From positions 124,001-188,000 of the forward strand of contig JAJDAT010000005.1 in the NCBI GenBank assembly GCA_029261715.1: DNA of 64,000 nt, given 5' to 3'. This DNA comes from Nitrospinia bacterium. Lineage in GTDB: Bacteria; Nitrospinota; Nitrospinia; Nitrospinales; JAJDAT01. A model generated the notes under the pieces. It did not search any database and was not told the DNA's origin. It was given only the letters and a program-made list of their open reading frames with translations. Position numbers and translations under genes: made by a program. Positions 1 to 8,017 of this stretch are shown piece after piece; the first letter of the stretch is position 1, and each line of letters begins with the position of its first letter.

Positions 1-99
1 AAAGTTTATGGCTCCGATGGCGCGGCTAATATATTGGGACTGCATCCGCAAACGCTAACAAACAAAATGAAGAAATTAGGAATCAAAAAAAACGAATAG
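1..99 (+). CDS. C-terminus of a sigma-54-dependent activator (Fis-type HTH), truncated by window edge
   Basis: The window opens inside a reading frame that closes with TAG at 97-99. The 32 visible residues read as a Fis-family helix-turn-helix: GAANILGLHPQTL followed by NKMKKLGI. This is the usual C-terminal DNA-binding end of bacterial enhancer-binding proteins of the FhlA/NtrC type. The AAA+ core and sensor domain lie outside the window, so the class assignment rests on the HTH alone. The next two genes, on the other strand, have sigma-54-type promoters, which makes this protein their likely activator (inference). Confidence 0.8.
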   Translation, partial: KVYGSDGAANILGLHPQTLTNKMKKLGIKKNE

Positions 100-197
100 T
101 TATTACCCGCCTAAAAGTTTACACCAACCCACCTATTTTTTTCTAAAGCTCTTAATTGATTCCGCAAAAGACAAGCCGTTAATTGTCTCATCGATAA

Positions 198-425
198 TTA
201 ATGAGTTAGGCATTCTTTTTTAAATTCGGTCAAGTTATCGATGAGATCTTGAGTAGAACTTTGCATTTCTTTTAATATTTCTTTGAGCGTGACACTGATG
301 TCTTGAGTGGCCTTGGCGCTTGAGTCAAGTTGAGAAATCGAAGAACAAAACTTTTGAGAAGATTGGGTTAAAGCTTTAGAGTTGAGTCCTAACTTTGTGT
401 CTTGGTTTTCTTGGTTCGTATTCAT
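198..425 (-). CDS. Small protein, paralogue A of a tandem pair
   Basis: 75-residue soluble protein of no recognised family. It is rich in Ser, Thr, Lys and Gln, lacks signal peptide and membrane segments, and its C-terminal half looks alpha-helical or coiled-coil (LKEILKEMQSSTQDLIDNL). It aligns without gaps over about 60 residues with the protein encoded at 855-1121; shared landmarks are SSIS-L-SSA, LKE-IL/VLKE and the segment T-DLIDN. CGGAG lies 8 bases before the ATG. A -24/-12 element about 50 bases upstream suggests sigma-54 control. Function is unknown; the helical form would suit a small binding or structural protein made under a special condition. Confidence 0.72.
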   Translation of the reverse strand: MNTNQENQDTKLGLNSKALTQSSQKFCSSISQLDSSAKATQDISVTLKEILKEMQSSTQDLIDNLTEFKKECLTH

Positions 426-854
426 TTTTGTTTCTCCGTTTCGGTTGTTGATTTGTTTTATACCGAGAGATACAGCAAGCTAGGCGCCAATTTGTTTTTT
501 CTAAATCTGATAAATTGGGAAATCTATTAAGTCCTTTAAAATTAATATTTTATTTTTTTAATAAAAGTGTAAGTGGAATTGGTTCGTCTCTTCGTGATGA
601 GATAAACCCAAATAAATTGTGGGTATTAACGGGGAAACCAACAGTGTTGTGTGCGGATAATGTGATGAGAATAGAAGAAATAATTTGTATTCGTGGGCAA
701 GTAATCTAATCGGTAGAGAACTCGATTTCTAATGTGTGTACTAAAGCGGCGATCTCTAAAACAGAAGTATACGAAAGGAAGGACAGCGATAGCTGAACTC
801 AATCACAAATCCATCTCTAGTAATTAAGATAGATAAAGGACTGATTGATAAGTA
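426..854. other. Intergenic region between the paralogous small genes
   Basis: No convincing gene. It holds the sigma-54-type promoter of the left paralogue at 475-491 and, 117-135 bases further upstream of it, an imperfect dyad ACCCA-N9-TGGGT (606-624) that resembles the dyads found upstream of the second paralogue. A 64-codon frame at 515-709 has no ribosome binding site and no protein-like character. Confidence 0.5.
475..491 (-). promoter_or_regulatory. Sigma-54 (-24/-12) promoter of paralogue A
   Basis: On the minus strand the sequence reads TTGGCGCCTAGCTTGCTG. GG and GC are separated by exactly 10 bases, and TTGCT matches the -12 box. The predicted start is near 464, leaving a leader of about 40 bases to the ATG at 425. 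The -12 box and spacer (CCTAGCTTGCT) are identical to those of the promoter at 1189-1206. Confidence 0.72.
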
Positions 855-1121
855 TTAAGCTTTTGGAATACATTCTTTCAAACTTTTAATATTATCAATA
901 AGGTCTTCGGTAGATTCTTGGATTTCTTTTAAAACATCGTCGATTGATATTGAAAAATTTGTATTAGCTTGAGCGCTTGAGCTTAGTTTAGAAATTGATG
1001 AAGTGAATTTAAGAGTGGATTTGCTCAATGCATTAGAATGAGCGCTTAATTTAGTTTCAGGAGGCGTGCCATGGATCCATGTAACATTATCTATAGTGCG
1101 AACTTTATGATTATGTCTCAT
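855..1121 (-). CDS. Small protein, paralogue B of a tandem pair
   Basis: 88-residue protein, same family as the 75-residue product of 198-425, with about 20 extra residues at the N-terminus. The shared part starts at KLSAHSNALSKS and includes SSISKLSSSAQA and a helical C-terminus containing VLKEIQESTEDLIDNI. GAGG precedes the ATG with good spacing. No signal peptide, membrane segment or known domain is visible. Duplication of gene and promoter together suggests the two proteins are co-induced and may form a mixed complex (inference). Confidence 0.72.
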   Translation of the reverse strand: MRHNHKVRTIDNVTWIHGTPPETKLSAHSNALSKSTLKFTSSISKLSSSAQANTNFSISIDDVLKEIQESTEDLIDNIKSLKECIPKA

Positions 1122-1188
1122 TTGTACCTCGCTTTTAAAATAAATTAACTATATTAAAAATAATACAACTATAGCTGTTTTACTATAA

Positions 1189-1206
1189 AGCAAGCTAGGT
1201 ACCGTT
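1189..1206 (-). promoter_or_regulatory. Sigma-54 (-24/-12) promoter of paralogue B
   Basis: Minus-strand reading ACGGTACCTAGCTTGCTT. GG, 10 bases, GC, with TTGCT at -12. The predicted start is near 1178, about 57 bases before the ATG at 1121. The -24 box is a weaker match than at 475-491 (CGGTAC for TGGCAC). Confidence 0.65.
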
Positions 1207-1307
1207 TTTAACTATGAGATATGATCAAAAATATAATGTGTGAAACCCCATATAAAACAAATAAGTATTCTTTAAAAATATTTTAGAAACTGACGAGTTA
1301 ATTGTTC

Positions 1308-1381
1308 GTGGTTTATAAAAATTTGCTAAAAACCACAAATTTGTTGGTTAAACCTCGAAAAACCACAAAGTTGTGGTTTTT
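1308..1381. promoter_or_regulatory. Cluster of AACCACAAA dyads, candidate enhancer sites
   Basis: Two overlapping symmetric arrangements. A perfect 11-bp inverted repeat AAAAACCACAA / TTGTGGTTTTT with a 2-base centre occupies 1358-1381. A looser pair GTGGTTT (1308-1314) and AAACCAC lies about 20 bases away. A 2-base centre is too tight for a hairpin, so a protein-binding dyad is more likely than a terminator. The distance to the -24 box suits an enhancer for a sigma-54 activator; assignment to the activator at 1-99 is inference. Confidence 0.5.
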
Positions 1382-1487
1382 GAAATTATTAATTGATGGT
1401 CAATTATCAGAAAGCGATTTACTGGGTAATGCCAAGGAGAGAACTAAATACTTGAGTTCAAGATAAACTCAATATTAAGTAGGTAGA

Positions 1488-1739
1488 TTATAATCCACCA
1501 GAAAATGGAGGTAAAAAGGCTACTTCATCTCCATCTTTAATTATGGTGTTCATGGTAGCCATTTCTTGATTAATGGCTACCATGACATTTTTTTGACGAA
1601 TCATTTCTACTATTTGAGATTGGGAGCTTTCTAATTGACGACAGAGATCATCTAACTTCATTCCGTCAGAAGCTGTTAATTCTTCGGATTCTTTTCCGGC
1701 TACTTCTTTTAAATTGGCGAAATATTTAATACTAATCAT
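1488..1739 (-). CDS. moaD: Molybdopterin synthase small subunit MoaD
   Basis: 83-residue ubiquitin-fold sulfur carrier. Its C-terminal thiocarboxylate supplies the dithiolene sulfurs when MoaD-MoaE converts cyclic pyranopterin monophosphate to molybdopterin. The family signature is clear: [15 protein letters not shown] at the start, [10 protein letters not shown] at the end. Oddly, the reading frame ends GGL: one leucine follows the diglycine that must normally be terminal for adenylation by MoeB. Either a peptidase trims it or this copy works differently. The start overlaps the moaC stop by 4 bases (ATGA), indicating translational coupling. Confidence 0.92.
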   Translation of the reverse strand: MISIKYFANLKEVAGKESEELTASDGMKLDDLCRQLESSQSQIVEMIRQKNVMVAINQEMATMNTIIKDGDEVAFLPPFSGGL

Positions 1740-2245
1740 GATGCAATGCTCTCTCTAGAAAAAACTCCGGATTTGCCGCCTTCTTTGTAGACTAATCCAA
1801 TGTTATTAAAATACATTCCTCTGTCGACTGCTTTGCACATATCGTAAATTGTAAGAGCAGAAATGGTGACGGCTGTTATAGCTTCCATTTCTACGCCAGT
1901 TTGTCCTGATACTTTCACAGTAGCTTGAATATAAATAGAGCATAATCCTGTTTTGGAATCGGGTTGCTCGTTTTCTTCAAATTTAATATTGACGCTTGTG
2001 ATTAAAAGAGGATGGCACATGGGAATCATATCCCACGTTTTTTTTGCTCCAGATATGCCGGCCACTTGGGCTACAGCAAGGACATCGCCTTTTTTTATTT
2101 TGCCAGCCTGAACTAATTTCAAAGTTTCGGGTTTCATGTGAACTAAACCCTCGGCAGTTGCCACACGTTCGGTATTTTCTTTGGAGCTTACATCGACCAT
2201 CCGAGCGCGGCCTTCTTCGTTAAAATGGGTAAATTGATCGCTCAT
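1736..2245 (-). CDS. moaC: Cyclic pyranopterin monophosphate synthase MoaC
   Basis: 169 residues, full length for the family. MoaC acts after the radical-SAM enzyme MoaA and closes the cyclic phosphate ring of cPMP, the first stable intermediate of molybdenum cofactor synthesis. Visible landmarks: MVDVS near the start, [15 protein letters not shown] in the middle (active-site Lys and His region), and [10 protein letters not shown] followed by IYDMCKAVD near the end. It is the first gene of a moaC-moaD pair; moaA and moaE are not in this window. Cytosolic, probably a hexamer as in other bacteria. Confidence 0.95.
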   Translation of the reverse strand: MSDQFTHFNEEGRARMVDVSSKENTERVATAEGLVHMKPETLKLVQAGKIKKGDVLAVAQVAGISGAKKTWDMIPMCHPLLITSVNIKFEENEQPDSKTGLCSIYIQATVKVSGQTGVEMEAITAVTISALTIYDMCKAVDRGMYFNNIGLVYKEGGKSGVFSRESIAS

Positions 2246-2400
2246 GATTTAAAACTTTACAATAATAGTGATAAGGGGTTGAATGCCCTACAAGGTTGAA
2301 TTAGAGACAAATCAAATGGTAAACCATTCCTTTAACTTTGAAAAGTTTTTAATTATAGATCTTAGAAGCTCTTAGACTATCGGTGGTGTGATTAAGGTTC

Positions 2401-3015
2401 ATGATAAGAATAAAAAAAATATCAAAAGTGGTTACGGTTGCTTTTTTTATTTACTCAATGGCGGTATGTTTTCAATCCATTTGGTTAAAGCCCTTTGCTT
2501 CACTTTTAATTGTTCAAGGTTCTTATGTGCGAGGAGATTTAATAGTTGTTTCAACAGGTTCTTATGAGAGATTTTTATTTGCCGCTGATTTATTAAAGAA
2601 AAATCCTAGCTCCAATATGTTGATTTTAGGAGACCAACGGCTTGAAACACCGTTACCGGGGAAATCGCCGCTTGATATTGCAAAAATAGAGGCGGATTTA
2701 TTAGAGTTGCCGAAGGATAAATTAGAATTTCGACATTCGACTAGTACTTTGGTTGACGCTCGTCAGGCCAAAAAACTTATGAAAGAAAAAGGATTTAGAG
2801 CCGCCTCTATTGTTAGTGATCCTTATAATATGAGGCGGTTAAGAATAATATTCAATTATGTTTTTGAAAATTCAAATTTGGAATTACGTTTTGTCCATGG
2901 AGAGGAAGGATGGTATCCCGACAGTTGGTGGAAAGTAGAAAAGGATTTTGATTTTGTTCTTAAAGAGTGGATTAAATTTCCCATTGATCTAATTAGACTA
3001 CGCTTAGTCGGGTAA
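2401..3015 (+). CDS. YdcF/SanA-like (DUF218) membrane-anchored protein, first of pair
   Basis: 204 residues with one N-terminal membrane segment (about 9-28) followed by a DUF218-type Rossmann-like domain. Family features: DLIVVSTGSYERF at the domain start, NMLILGDQ, then an acidic helix, the segment HSTSTLVDARQAKKLM, and SIVSDPYNMRR. This layout is that of YdcF/ElyC/SanA proteins, linked in other bacteria to envelope polysaccharide or peptidoglycan integrity, with no settled reaction. AAGG precedes the ATG. Only 3 bases separate it from the next gene, which is a divergent paralogue. Confidence 0.75.
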   Translation: MIRIKKISKVVTVAFFIYSMAVCFQSIWLKPFASLLIVQGSYVRGDLIVVSTGSYERFLFAADLLKKNPSSNMLILGDQRLETPLPGKSPLDIAKIEADLLELPKDKLEFRHSTSTLVDARQAKKLMKEKGFRAASIVSDPYNMRRLRIIFNYVFENSNLELRFVHGEEGWYPDSWWKVEKDFDFVLKEWIKFPIDLIRLRLVG

Positions 3016-3018
3016 AGT

Positions 3019-3636
3019 ATGAAGAAAATTTATTTTTTGATTTTTGTTGTTTTGATAGCTATGGGGTATTGGGGGGCGCCAAAGATTGCCAAACAAATTG
3101 GAGCCTATTTAATTGTCTACGATGAATTCGAAAACGCTGAGTATTTAATTACAAATGGTTTGTCTCCAAAAACTTTGGAATATCTTAATATGGGAAAAGT
3201 GGAAAAAATTTTGGTGACGGTGGACGATGATCCAAAAGGAGTTTGGAAAGCGTTTTATGGTAAAAATGCGGATTTAAAAATTCGTGAGAAAGCTGCAAAA
3301 CTTGGAATTCCACAAGAAAAAATATTGATTTATAAAAAGAAATTTGTTGGAGAAATTGATCGTATAACTTTCCATAAACATATTTTGGCGAGCTTAAAAG
3401 CTGAATCTGCGGTTTTTTTTGATCCATTTTATCATACACGAACTCGTCGGTTTTTTTTAAACAGGTATTTTGAAGGTTTAGACATTAAGACATATGTGCA
3501 ATATGAGAAACATATTGGCATGGAAGAATTAAAGCAATGGTGGGGAAAAACTACTTACGCCAACTTATTTTTAGAACAGTATTTGTCGATGGGATTTTAT
3601 TATTTAAATAAGCTTTTGTTGACTAGAGCCGTTTGA
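3019..3636 (+). CDS. YdcF/SanA-like protein, second of pair
   Basis: 205 residues with an N-terminal membrane segment (about 4-20). The order of elements follows the preceding gene: AEYLITNGLS, KILVTVD, a helix before IPQEKILIYKKKFVGEIDR, a strand AVFFDPFYHTRTRRF, and a hydrophobic C-terminal helix. Similarity to DUF218 is weaker than in its neighbour, so this may be a diverged tandem duplicate. There is no clear ribosome binding site, so translation is probably coupled to the upstream gene. Function unknown. Confidence 0.65.
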   Translation: MKKIYFLIFVVLIAMGYWGAPKIAKQIGAYLIVYDEFENAEYLITNGLSPKTLEYLNMGKVEKILVTVDDDPKGVWKAFYGKNADLKIREKAAKLGIPQEKILIYKKKFVGEIDRITFHKHILASLKAESAVFFDPFYHTRTRRFFLNRYFEGLDIKTYVQYEKHIGMEELKQWWGKTTYANLFLEQYLSMGFYYLNKLLLTRAV

Positions 3637-3647
3637 ATAGAGAGTTC

Positions 3648-4010
3648 TCATAGATCTTTAATCTTTGTTGGCGGTTCGTATAGACCCAAGATATTGCCTT
3701 CAGAATCTAGGAACTCGGCTAACTTACCGTATGGGAACACTTGCAACTCTTTGACAAACTGAACTCCTTGTGATTTTAACTCGTCAATAGCGTTTTCTAT
3801 TGGGTTTGCCAAGAAGGATATGACCGCTCCACCGCGATTAGTAATTGGTTCGCTCGTTTTATAAAGAGCTATTCGGCGTTCATGAATTTGAAATTCTGAC
3901 CAATCTTCTCTCTTAAACACAGGAGATAAACCAAGAGTTTTTTCATAAAATTGGATCGCTCTCTCCATGTCTGTCACGCAGTAATATGAAAATGCAATGT
4001 CTTTAACCAT
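3648..4010 (-). CDS. VOC-superfamily protein (glyoxalase/bleomycin-resistance fold)
   Basis: 120 residues, one complete two-module VOC unit. The N-terminal motif FSYYCVTDMERAIQFYEKTLGL is typical, and the C-terminal half has GKLAEFLDSEGNILGLYEP, carrying the usual Glu metal-ligand position. Such proteins bind a divalent metal and act on diverse small molecules; the substrate cannot be told from sequence. It is transcribed alone and converges on the preceding gene with an 11-base gap. Confidence 0.8.
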   Translation of the reverse strand: MVKDIAFSYYCVTDMERAIQFYEKTLGLSPVFKREDWSEFQIHERRIALYKTSEPITNRGGAVISFLANPIENAIDELKSQGVQFVKELQVFPYGKLAEFLDSEGNILGLYEPPTKIKDL

Positions 4011-4240
4011 TTGAATATTAAAAAAGTTTAATGACCTATGAAGTTTGAATTCTTTATAATAACCTTTATAGGTTTTCTAGTTTAAGGAAGTCTCTAAAAA
4101 GAATAATTTATCAGAAATCTAGTTCTAAAATTGAAAGCTAGATAATAGTAAACTGGCAAGAATTATATTTATTAGAAGTTTCTTAAAATAATATTGAGGC
4201 GTAAGTTTTAAGCGGTCCTAAAAAATGGGAGCAATTTGAG

Positions 4241-5143
4241 TTGTCAGCTGTAAATGTTGGGCTGGTGTTGTTGTCGGCAGTTTCTCATTCTTTGTGGAAT
4301 ATCTTAACCCAAACAAGTAGAAACTCTCGTTTTTTTTCGGGATTAAAAGGTGTCTGGATTATTTTTTTGTCTATTCCCTTTTTGGCTTACTACGGGTTTT
4401 CCGAAATACCTAATCTGATTTGGATGTTTTCCCTTATCTCGGGAGCGATTCATGGCGTCTATATTTATTGTCTTTCTAGAGCCTATCAAGAATCTGATAT
4501 ATCGTATGTCTATCCTATAGCTCGGTCGGCGCCAGTCTTTGTTCCTGTTGTTGCTTTTTTATTTCTTGGCGAAATGATAAATGGTCTTAACGCTTTAGGA
4601 GTTTTTTTGATTTTAATTTCTATTTATCTTTTACATTTTGACGGACATATAATTCAAGGCGCAAAAAATTTACTGATTGCAGTAAGAGATAAAGATCTTC
4701 GCTGGGCATTTTTTACTTTAGGAACGGTAATCGCATATAGTATTTTTGACAAGTTTGCAATGGATCAATTTTTTCATTTAGCTCCTGAAACAAGCTTTGG
4801 AAATGGAATTGCCTTTTTTTTTCTTGAAGCGGGGTTTTGTTTTATATTTTACAATATTCAACTTTTTTTAAGTTATCCTTTTAAGGAAGTCCAACTAGTA
4901 TGGCAAGCTGAATGGGCGAAAGGGCTATTAGGAGCTTTCGCAACCTTAGGGTCTTATGGCTTAATTTGTGTGGTGCTTCAGCATGAACAAGTGGGGGTTG
5001 TCGTTGCTTTAAGACAAACTAGCGTTTTAATGGTAGTAGGTTGGGGATGTTTTCGTTTAGGCGAGTCGTTTGGGCGAGAAAGAATATCCGCCGCTTTGAT
5101 TACGATAATTGGCGTTGCTTGCGCAAGTTGGCAATCGAATTAA
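4241..5143 (+). CDS. EamA/DMT-superfamily transporter
   Basis: 300 residues with about ten hydrophobic segments in two repeated halves, the architecture of drug/metabolite transporters. The first EamA repeat ends VAFLFLGEMINGLNALGVFLILISIYLL; the second ends with VGWGCFRLGESFGRERISAALITIIGV. The start is TTG: the only nearby upstream ATG (4225) meets a stop four codons later, and GGGAG sits 10 bases before the TTG. Inner-membrane exporter or permease of unknown substrate. Confidence 0.82.
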   Translation: MSAVNVGLVLLSAVSHSLWNILTQTSRNSRFFSGLKGVWIIFLSIPFLAYYGFSEIPNLIWMFSLISGAIHGVYIYCLSRAYQESDISYVYPIARSAPVFVPVVAFLFLGEMINGLNALGVFLILISIYLLHFDGHIIQGAKNLLIAVRDKDLRWAFFTLGTVIAYSIFDKFAMDQFFHLAPETSFGNGIAFFFLEAGFCFIFYNIQLFLSYPFKEVQLVWQAEWAKGLLGAFATLGSYGLICVVLQHEQVGVVVALRQTSVLMVVGWGCFRLGESFGRERISAALITIIGVACASWQSN

Positions 5144-5195
5144 AATTTTTGATCTCTGTTAAACTGACAGAAAAAATATATTCATGGAGGTAACC

Positions 5196-7988
5196 GTGGG
5201 TTCGAAAAATAACGCGGCTGTTTTTGGATTAGTTGCATTTGTATTAATTTTTGTTTTTTGTTTTCAGGCGGAAGCCCGAGTGCGAGAAAGTCGGACGTTA
5301 ACCTTGAAAAATGGTGTCGATGTTTGGTTAGTTCACGATTCTGAGGCAAACCGGAGCGCTGCGGCCTTGTCTGTTGGTATTGGCAGTCTTCATAATCCTA
5401 ATGATAAGTTAGGATTAGCGCATTATTTGGAACATATGTTGTTTTTAGGGACTAAGAAGTTTCCGAAAGTAGGAACCTTTAAAAAGTATCTCAATCAAAA
5501 CTCTGGAAGAAGTAATGCCTATACTAGTTCAGACGAAACGAATTACTTTTTTCAAAGTACGCATGAATCGTTTGATGGCGCTTTGGATAGATTTAGCGAT
5601 TTCTTTAAAGCTCCCTTATTCGATCAAAAATATGCGGAACGCGAAGTCAACGCCGTAAGTAGCGAGCATGATAAGAATAAATTGTCCGACGGTTGGAGAA
5701 AAAACCAGGTTATGGACCTCACTGCCGAAAAAGGGCATCCGTTAAGACGGTTTAGCACAGGAAATAAAGAAACTTTAGCTGGTGATAACCAAGATAGTTT
5801 ATTTGAGTTTTATAAGAAATATTATTCTGGTTCGAATATGAAGCTGGCGATGATTTCGAAATCTTCTTTGAGTGAATTGGAAATTCTTGCTAAAAAATAT
5901 TTTTCAGAAATTCCGAGCTTTAATGTTGAAAAACCGTTAATCAGTTCCACTTATAGGAAACGGTTAGATGGTAAATATAGATTATTAAAAATAAAGACTA
6001 TTAAAGATACCCGAGTTTTAGAATTAGAATTTCCTACTGTTAGATTAAAAGATAGCCAAGAAAATAAGCCCAGTTCGGTTATTTCATCTATCATCGGTTA
6101 TGAAGGTAAAGGGTCGTTACTTTCTCAGTTAAAGGCAGAAGGTTTGGCGCTTGGGTTATCAGCAGGGGGCGGTTACAGTCATCCTTCAATAAATCAGTTT
6201 AGTATTTCTGTTTCATTAACAAAGAAAGGCGAAAAAAATTATCATAGAGTTATGGAGTTGATATTTGCTTATGTGAAACTTCTAAAAGAAACCGGCGTGA
6301 AAGAATATAGCTTTAAAGAAGATCAAACTATGGCACAAATTAATTTTGATTGGAAAGATCCGCAAGAGGGTATGGGGTTTGTATCTTCAAGAGCTTCTAT
6401 AATGCAAAACTTTCCGTTAGAGAATATAGAAACGGCTCCTTTTCTTATTAATAAATATGACTCCGAAAGTTATAACGCAATTTTGGACACTTTGGTTCCG
6501 GAGAATATGTTAGCTGTTTTAAGCGGTCGGTCAGTCGAAACAGATCAAACCGAAAAATACTATAGTGCGGAATATTCGCTAACTGAAGTAGAAGGAGAAC
6601 TTTTTGAAAGCTTAAAGAATCCACCTGTTGTTGCTGGATTAGCTTATCCAGAAAAAAACGATTTTATCCCAAATAATTTAGTTTTGACCAATGAAGAACC
6701 ACATTTGGTAATCGATAATGAAATGGCAAAAGTCTGGTTTAAATATGATAATAGATTTAAACAGCCAAAATCTTATATGTCATTGCGGATAGAAACGCCA
6801 TTGGTGTATGACACGCCAATTAATTATGCAAAATCAAAACTCTATGATGCGGCGATCCAAGAAGGTTTGAATGAGATGGTTTATCCGATCCAATTAGCCG
6901 GTCTTTCTTATAGTTTGTCTATGGGGAAAAAAGGGGTGAATTTTACTGTTGGGGGGTATTCAGAGCGAATTGCGGATTTAATCAAAATCGTAGCAAAAAA
7001 TATGAAAGAAATTAAAATCGACGAAGTTAAATTCGAGAATTTGAAAGAAGCGATGGTTCGAGGATTAAAGAACGCAAAACTAGGCCAAGCTTACGCTAGA
7101 GGGGGATATTATCATCGGCTTTTTTGGAACAAGAAACATTATACTGAAGAGGAAATTTTGAACGCCCTTCAGCCTATTACCTTAGATGATATAAAGAATT
7201 ATGCAGATAATTTATATGAGAGAGTATTTATTACTGGAGTGGCTCATGGGAATTGGACTGATAAAGATGTTGAAGATGGAGTAGGAAGGTTGTTATCTGA
7301 GATTAAAAGTTCCCCTTTACCTGAGAAAGACCGTTTTAAAGACGAGATCAAAACGCTGGAACCGGGCAAAGATGTTCGATTTTCTAAAAAAATTAAAGAT
7401 AGTAATAATTCTATGGCTTACACGTTACAAATAGGTGAATTTAGTCTAGAAAATCAAGCCAAAGCGTCTTTCATAGCCGATATTATCGAATCTGATTTTT
7501 ATCTACAAATGAGAACAAATCAGCAATTAGGATATATTGTGTGGAGTTTTGATCAAAGAATGGAAGACCGACTATTCCTAAGGTTTGTTATTCAGTCTGG
7601 AACTTACGGTCCGTTTGAGTTATCTAAAAGAGTAGAAGAGTGGTTTGATTCTTCCGGTGATTTGTTTGAAAACCTTTCGGACGAAACTTTCGAAAACCAT
7701 AGGAAAAGTTTGATTGTTGGTCTAGAAAAAAAAGGGAATAGTATTGCCGAAGTTGCGGGAGAGATATTCTATTTAGCAACGGAAGAAAAAGGCAATTTTA
7801 AGATGAAAAAGCAGTTGGTCGAAGTTGTAAAAAAATTAAAAAAAGAAGATGTTGTTGCTGCCGCGAAAGCTTTAATGCAGGATAAATCGACATCTCGTAT
7901 TGTAGTTATGATGCGGTCTCGTGATAATGATGACAAAGTTGAAGATGGTGTTTTAGAAACAGCCGCTCAATTAAGAACATTAAACTGA
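5196..7988 (+). CDS. Secreted M16 (pitrilysin/insulysin-like) zinc peptidase
   Basis: About 930 residues, the length of single-chain pitrilysins with four M16 domains. The inverted zinc motif HYLEH (residues 76-80) and the third ligand Glu about 77 residues later, in AVSSEHDKN, are both present with the same spacing as E. coli pitrilysin, so the N-terminal catalytic domain looks active. A signal peptide (VAFVLIFVFCFQAEA) points to the periplasm. GTG 5196 is preferred as start: GGAGG at 5186-5190 lies 5 bases upstream, whereas the ATG at 5184 overlaps that site. The UbiB-type gene follows after 29 bases. Confidence 0.9.
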   Translation: MGSKNNAAVFGLVAFVLIFVFCFQAEARVRESRTLTLKNGVDVWLVHDSEANRSAAALSVGIGSLHNPNDKLGLAHYLEHMLFLGTKKFPKVGTFKKYLNQNSGRSNAYTSSDETNYFFQSTHESFDGALDRFSDFFKAPLFDQKYAEREVNAVSSEHDKNKLSDGWRKNQVMDLTAEKGHPLRRFSTGNKETLAGDNQDSLFEFYKKYYSGSNMKLAMISKSSLSELEILAKKYFSEIPSFNVEKPLISSTYRKRLDGKYRLLKIKTIKDTRVLELEFPTVRLKDSQENKPSSVISSIIGYEGKGSLLSQLKAEGLALGLSAGGGYSHPSINQFSISVSLTKKGEKNYHRVMELIFAYVKLLKETGVKEYSFKEDQTMAQINFDWKDPQEGMGFVSSRASIMQNFPLENIETAPFLINKYDSESYNAILDTLVPENMLAVLSGRSVETDQTEKYYSAEYSLTEVEGELFESLKNPPVVAGLAYPEKNDFIPNNLVLTNEEPHLVIDNEMAKVWFKYDNRFKQPKSYMSLRIETPLVYDTPINYAKSKLYDAAIQEGLNEMVYPIQLAGLSYSLSMGKKGVNFTVGGYSERIADLIKIVAKNMKEIKIDEVKFENLKEAMVRGLKNAKLGQAYARGGYYHRLFWNKKHYTEEEILNALQPITLDDIKNYADNLYERVFITGVAHGNWTDKDVEDGVGRLLSEIKSSPLPEKDRFKDEIKTLEPGKDVRFSKKIKDSNNSMAYTLQIGEFSLENQAKASFIADIIESDFYLQMRTNQQLGYIVWSFDQRMEDRLFLRFVIQSGTYGPFELSKRVEEWFDSSGDLFENLSDETFENHRKSLIVGLEKKGNSIAEVAGEIFYLATEEKGNFKMKKQLVEVVKKLKKEDVVAAAKALMQDKSTSRIVVMMRSRDNDDKVEDGVLETAAQLRTLN

Positions 7989-8017
7989 AACAATTTAGTT
8001 GGATATGAATTATTCGA

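Larger units (their letters stand above)
1122..1487. other. Intergenic region with sigma-54 promoter and dyads
   Basis: No gene. It contains the -24/-12 promoter of paralogue B (1189-1206) and, 105-180 bases upstream of that promoter, a cluster of AACCACAAA-type repeats. The rest, up to the moaD stop codon at 1488, shows nothing recognisable. Confidence 0.55.

Noticed and set aside
515-709. 64-codon plus-strand frame between the paralogous small genes
   Set aside because: No ribosome binding site, low-complexity start, overlaps a region better explained as regulatory; no protein-like conservation visible.
1358-1381. Palindrome as a terminator
   Set aside because: A 2-base centre cannot form a normal hairpin loop; a protein-binding dyad is more plausible.
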